Shown here piece after piece: positions 59,917 through 64,000 of a stretch of DNA of 64,000 bases. The DNA comes from Toxonevra muliebris (lineage: Eukaryota > Arthropoda > Insecta > Diptera > Pallopteridae): the NCBI GenBank assembly GCA_963691655.1, contig OY829326.1:52879776-52943775 (forward strand), read 5' to 3'. The first letter of the stretch is position 1; the number at the start of each line of letters is the position of its first letter. Under the pieces are notes generated by a model. The model was not told the DNA's origin and searched no databases. It saw only the letters and a list, made by a program, of their open reading frames with translations. A program made the translations under genes and the position numbers.

Positions 59917-61149
59917 TTTTGAAATCGAAAATAATTGCTTTGTTTTGCATGTTGGGTTATGTCATCGCTAACCCCATTGAATTTTCTGTGAGTTTTTAGT
60001 TTTTTATATTTTTTATATTACTCCAAAGTTGAAATATTTGCCATTCATTTTAGGATGTGGAAGAAAGTAATGCCCTCAGCAGGTAAGATTTTCCATTATA
60101 TTTTACATAAATTAATTCGTGATGGAAAATAAAAAATTGTTCTATTTGCAGCGAAAAGTCTAATAGTGAAATTGAAAATGACAAAGTACATAAGTATTGA
60201 AACTATTTGTACATCTTCTTGTAAAAAACTAATTAACTTTAATTATTTTCGCTTGGGTTGTTCAGCTACTGAAGAAGATAGTTAGGAATGCTTTAATAGA
60301 AACAGAAGCTAACTTAAATCTGGACGCATTTCATAATAAGTAAGTCATAAAAAATTGTAAACTATGACGAATTTTTAAATCTTCCACATATACACACATA
60401 CACTCGTGAATGTACATATACATAGAAACATTTTCAATTGCGCCTTAACGCAAGTGAGTGGCGTTCAACGTGTACAACTTAGTAAGGAAAGCAAATCCTT
60501 TGACGTTCTCTGCGATCAGGAAACTTATGATGGTGGCTGGACTGTAATTCTCAATCGCTTTGATGGCAGTATAAATTTTCATGATCGCACATTACGCGAG
60601 TATAAAATTGGATTTGGCAACTACGAGGGCGAATTCTTCATTGGTTTGGATAAATTGTATGCGCTTACTAATTCTCGAAAGCATGAACTTTTATTCCTTA
60701 TGGAAGATATGAAAAATAGAAAATATTTTGGTATATATAAATATTTTCGAATTCAGTCGGAACGTAAGGATTTTAGGCTAAAAAACCTACAGCATTATTC
60801 CGGTTATGGGGTAACCCGTATGAACGATGCTAATCGATTTTGTCAGAACGAAGATTACAACGATGTTGGCCAAATCTGTCAAGAGCCAGGCTGGGGTAAT
60901 CGGTAAACATATACTTATATTTAATATGCATACTTGCATATTTTTCTCTTTATATATTTGTATATATTAAATATATTTTTATTTTTATTTAATAGTGGCA
61001 TATTTGCTAAATATCAAACAGACAATATTACTAAGACGAATGGATTTGGTTTATGTTGGCATGTGTCTGATGATGAATCTGCTGAAAATTGCATTACTCA
61101 ACGAAAATTAAAAATGCTTATACGTCCCATAAACGCTTACATCGATTAA
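59913..61149 (+). CDS. Secreted fibrinogen-related (FReD) protein, six exons
   Basis: Proposed exons: 59913-59987, 60054-60082, 60152-60185, 60266-60339, 60426-60902 and 60996-61149. All introns are GT..AG and the phases agree, giving about 280 residues. Exon 1 encodes a signal peptide (MFLKSKIIALFCMLGYVIAN). Exons 2-4 encode a short charged linker. Exons 5-6 encode a fibrinogen C-terminal domain of about 205 residues: NCALTQVSGVQRVQL, VLCDQETYDGGWTVILNR, GNYEGEFFIGLDKLYALT, FGLCWH and an end in MLIRP. Family members are secreted lectin-like proteins that often act in immune recognition or development. Here the calcium-site region (usually DxD..NC then GGWW) is degraded (NEDYNDVGQICQEPGWGN), so sugar or acetyl-group binding is doubtful. 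The donor of exon 3 (GTACAT) and the start of exon 5 are the least certain points. The gene has no close neighbour. Confidence 0.85.
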
Positions 61150-61299
61150 ACAAATTATGTGAAAACTTTTAGACAGTTTTCCATATTTTTAAAATTACAC
61201 ATGTTTTACCTTTGGGTAATGCAAAATACACATTGAATTTGTTTGTCTGAGTTTTGAATAACATGAAAATATTTTTTCACTTACTATCGAACTTTTTTC

Positions 61300-61305
61300 A
61301 ATAAA
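61300..61305 (+). terminator. Poly(A) signal of the FReD gene
   Basis: AATAAA lies 151 bases after the stop codon, with T-rich sequence downstream (tttctttgtcttt). It is the first canonical signal after the gene. Confidence 0.6.
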
Positions 61306-61681
61306 AACTTCTAAACAAATTTCTTTGTCTTTATTACTTCCAAAGGTTTTGGGCAGCAGGAAATTGTTAAGAATGCATTCGCTGTAGAATATTGAAAAGC
61401 TGAACATTCGATGAGTCCTTTTTATCCTAGTTTTATGGGGTCGATCAGATGGGCCAATGCTAGAGCTTCCAAATCCACGAGTACACGTGTATTTAAAAAT
61501 ATTCACCGAAAACACAAACCCAAACTAAGCATGTATTTCAAAAATTCCCATCCTTGCACGAACCTTAATCTCAAGTTATGTAATAGAGATTTCAAAACTC
61601 AGCTCACGAAAATAAATTAGTGTCTTTCAAAATCTCTGTCTCTAATTAGCTCAAGCTTAAGCTTCATGCAGGTACACGAAC
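61306..61681. other. Spacer between FReD gene and gag fragment
   Basis: No recognised domain; open frames on both strands are short. Confidence 0.3.
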
Positions 61682-62105
61682 TTGAATGCACGTGTAGTTC
61701 GGGTTCGGTTTTTAAAAGAAAACTACCACGTAAGTCAAAACATGTTCAAAAACGAAAGCTCTAGCCGATACAGAATGCAATGGACAATGCCCAAGAAATT
61801 TTGTTTCAGATATCGTAGAGAAGTTCGGGAAACTGAATTTCTTATACCAGACCAATTGTTTGCAATTATCCTGTTAAATAGCTTAAGCGAGGCGTACAAA
61901 AATTTCATAATTGCTATTAAATCGTACTATGCTTGACGAGGATTAAAAGCTCCAAAGATAAAACTAATGAAAGATTTTGGAGGCAGGAAGTCTTGTGAAG
62001 TTCAAAGACATGATGAAACATTTTTCAAGAGATTTTTGACCCGACCCTGGTACACAAAAATCAAACAATATCGTTCAGTTCATTGGTGGCACTCAGTACA
62101 AGGAA
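61682..62105 (+). pseudogene. Copia-type gag fragment
   Basis: The open frame 61682-61936 ends LIPDQLFAIILLNSLSEAYK then NFIIAIKS. This matches the copia-type Gag block (I.DE.LA.ILLNSLP..Y..F..AIES). After a stop, LKAPKIKLMKDFGGRKS continues in the pattern of the next helix. There is no zinc knuckle, protease, integrase or RT, so it is a dead fragment of a Ty1/copia retrotransposon. Confidence 0.5.
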
Positions 62106-62719
62106 AAAATCCAATGCAGCGTAAATTCCAAAATGTTTAAGAAATTTACAAGTTAATGAGTTTTTATACATGTCTTTTGCCATCAAGATCATCCAAATTA
62201 AACTTTAACTCCTCCACAAATCTTATAAATAATCCTTTTCAAATACATTTTCATATTTGGGTAAAAGGAAATTTTCATTATTTTTTTTTTTTTTTTTTGC
62301 CAAGGCGAAACAATTTTATCAAAATAAATCAGCGTATATCTATTTGTTGATTTCATAAATTTTTAGTTACAGCCGTTGTGCCAAAACATATTTTTTTTGT
62401 CACCCCCCTCGGTGAGAACTATAAATAAATAATGGTTTATTTGAAATGAAAAAAACCAGAACATGTTTCAGTTTTCATCGTCACACTCTCAGTGAAAGAC
62501 GGATTTTGTGAAATTTACATTTTTACAAAATTGCTAATGGTTTTTTTAAAAATTCTTAATTTACGAGAATCTGGAAATTTGGTTTTGGTAACCAAAAAAA
62601 GTTTTGTTTCAAAAAAAATTTCCTTCGTTCACTATGAGGCTATTACCGCAATAAACTTGCTAGTAAAAATTCAGATCTATTGGTGATTTTTGAAAAACAA
62701 CATTTCGAGATAATCGCGT
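62106..62719. other. Spacer, no gene recognised
   Basis: T-rich and AT-rich DNA, including a T18 run near 62280. No domain. Confidence 0.3.
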
Positions 62720-63208
62720 TTAAACTTTTGACACCTTTTGTTCAGATAGTCGGAGGTAGGCGCGCGCGCCTTCGTCTGCCTTCTCATTTCCTTCTATTCC
62801 TACATGGCCTGGAACCCAAAGTATCCAGACCTTGTTTTGCAAGCCAAGCGTATTTAGTTTCTCAAGGCAGTCCCTAACCAGTTTAGACTTTACCAGGTAG
62901 GATTCGAGTGCTTTGATAGCCGCTTGGCTATCAGTTAGAATCGCAATGTTCTGATTACGATAGTTTCGCTTGAGGTTGAAGTAAACACACCTGTCTATGG
63001 CGTATATTTCCGCCTGAAAGATACTGGTGCATTTACCCATGAGTTCGAAGTATTTTATCCTTGGCCCATATAACCCCGCACCTGCACCTTCGTCAGTAAG
63101 AGACCCGTCTGTATACCAGGTTATCTTTTGTTGGTTTATATTGTAGGTTTCAACCAAACCTTCCCAATCCTTTTTATTACTTAGTTTTGTGTTTTCCGTG
63201 TTTACCAT
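62720..63208 (-). CDS. Intact RNase H domain ORF from a LINE (162 aa)
   Basis: The minus-strand frame encodes a full RNase H fold. ITWYTDGSLTDEGAGAGLYG holds the first catalytic Asp, FQAEIYAIDRC the Glu, AILTDSQAAIKALESY the second Asp, and WVPGHVGIEGNEKADEGA the last Asp. All four catalytic positions are kept, with no stop or frameshift. Such domains follow RT in I/LOA-type LINEs and remove the RNA strand during retrotransposition. No RT is readable upstream and no zinc knuckle downstream, and the frame ends in VSKV*. It is most likely a recent truncated LINE fragment. The frame stays open for some codons 5' of the ATG, so the start is uncertain. Confidence 0.75.
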   Translation of the reverse strand: MVNTENTKLSNKKDWEGLVETYNINQQKITWYTDGSLTDEGAGAGLYGPRIKYFELMGKCTSIFQAEIYAIDRCVYFNLKRNYRNQNIAILTDSQAAIKALESYLVKSKLVRDCLEKLNTLGLQNKVWILWVPGHVGIEGNEKADEGARAYLRLSEQKVSKV

Positions 63209-63690
63209 ACGACATTTTTTTGTTAAAAACGCTTTAGCTCTATTTTATTAAGTGTTTGTGGGCATGCAACCCTGTGTGTGCTGCCAAAAGTATTTATGCC
63301 ATATAATTTTTTGACTTAATTTGGCAACACTGTTCAAAACATTTTTTTGAAACACAAAGCAAGAAAAGATAATCTGAAATGATTTTTCGTAAGCTTTTTC
63401 AGTTTACAGGCATTTCTAAATTATAATAAAGTATAGTTTCACAATAAACAAAATGATTTTTATGTTGGAAGACATTGCGAAAAATGTAAAAAATGTAAAC
63501 AAATCAATGACGGAGATTATTAAATACTCCATTTTAAACGCTGTTCATAAACACGAAACCTTAAACTCGGGTTTATGCGTCAATGTGATCGTACTATAAA
63601 ACTATCAACTCTATTAAGTTGTCTAGCAATTTAACAAAAACTGAAACTTTCTGTTTTAAAATCTCAATGGGCGAGGCGGATGGAAACTTT
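63209..63690. other. Spacer, no gene recognised
   Basis: No recognisable coding or repeat structure. Confidence 0.3.
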
Positions 63691-63940
63691 TAAAACCCTT
63701 TTACAATGAAATGGGGATCAGCGAAGGCGAATCCATATTTGGTTTTGCTATATCGTTTCTAGTTTCCATATAGTCAAGAAAGGGTTAAATGAGAATGAAT
63801 AGTAAAAGGCTTTGTATTGAGGGCTAAAGAGCTCAAAACTGAAAAATTAATGAAAAATTTGAACAAGAAATGGGGGTCAGAAAATACGATTTTGGGTCCA
63901 GTTTTTCGCTATCTTCTCTGGTTTCCTTACGATCCCGAAA
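63691..63940 (-). repeat. Relative of the TTAA element at 27.4-28.05 kb
   Basis: The segment 63691-63784 (cccttttacaatgaaatggg, gcgaatcc, tagtttcc, aagaaaggg then TTAA at 63785-63788) is the inverted form of the inner end at 27612-27715. A second, more decayed repeat lies at 63868-63935 (agaaatgggggtcag, tggtttccttacg, cgaaaggattga). The other end of the element was not found. Confidence 0.6.
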
Positions 63941-64000
63941 GGATTGAGCGGGACTCAACTAAACGGGGGAACTGCATATTTTCCTAGCGCAAATTTTCAC

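Overview
This window looks like non-coding DNA from a higher fly (Diptera: Brachycera, possibly a tephritid-type fruit fly). It is very AT-rich, with long homopolymer runs, TATG/CAA/CTG microsatellites, short introns with GT..AG borders, Inr- and DPE-type core promoter motifs, and many decayed R1-like, RNase H-bearing and RTE-type non-LTR retrotransposon pieces. The species is an inference; no marker gene is present. Nothing looks prokaryotic: there are no operons, Shine-Dalgarno sites or CRISPR arrays.

Only one complete protein gene is well supported. It is a six-exon, secreted fibrinogen-domain (FReD) gene on the + strand at 59913-61149, about 280 residues, with an initiator about 30 bp upstream, a DPE that overlaps the start codon, and a poly(A) signal. 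One RNA gene is clear: a tRNA-Glu(CTC) at 42682-42753. A TATA-plus-Inr promoter with a very short first coding exon is proposed at 44454-44605, and a (CAA)-rich leader-like region lies at 7.3-8.76 kb.

The rest is mostly mobile DNA and intergenic or intronic spacer. From left to right it holds: a 1 kb element with long inverted repeats (2.37-3.33 kb); a run of decayed GGTTAAATTG repeats; a TTAA-flanked MITE (4.8-5.5 kb); an RNase H remnant (9.0 kb); two hairpins (9.86-10.05 kb); a GCGTG-rich repeat block split by a foldback MITE (11.5-12.3 kb); tRNA-like SINE heads (15.2 kb); a dead Tc1/mariner element (15.5-16.8 kb); a 1.2 kb palindrome (16.87-18.07 kb); an R1-like 3' end (20.8-21.6 kb); a hAT-like element with an 8 bp target duplication inserted in a tRNA-derived SINE (21.7-22.9 kb); LINE pieces at 23, 25.7, 32-35.5, 38-39, 45.5-46.9 and 62.7-63.2 kb; a perfect-looking 231 bp tandem duplication (29.3-29.7 kb); a 350 bp tandem array beside the tRNA (42.9-43.9 kb); a SINE with a 13 bp target duplication (48.5 kb); a 2.8 kb cryptic repeat whose two halves are inverted (50.6-53.4 kb); and a copia-type gag fragment (61.7-62.1 kb).

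Two themes tie the window together. First, at least six separate elements of 440-870 bp start with TTAA-CCY and end with its complement, which points to a diverse set of piggyBac-type (TTAA target) MITEs. Second, a SINE and two RNase H-bearing LINE copies share a similar 3' end (tatYacaa..gcc), and several of these tails run into CCTAA units. This suggests LINE-driven SINE mobilisation and gives interstitial TTAGG-like tracts unrelated to a working telomere.
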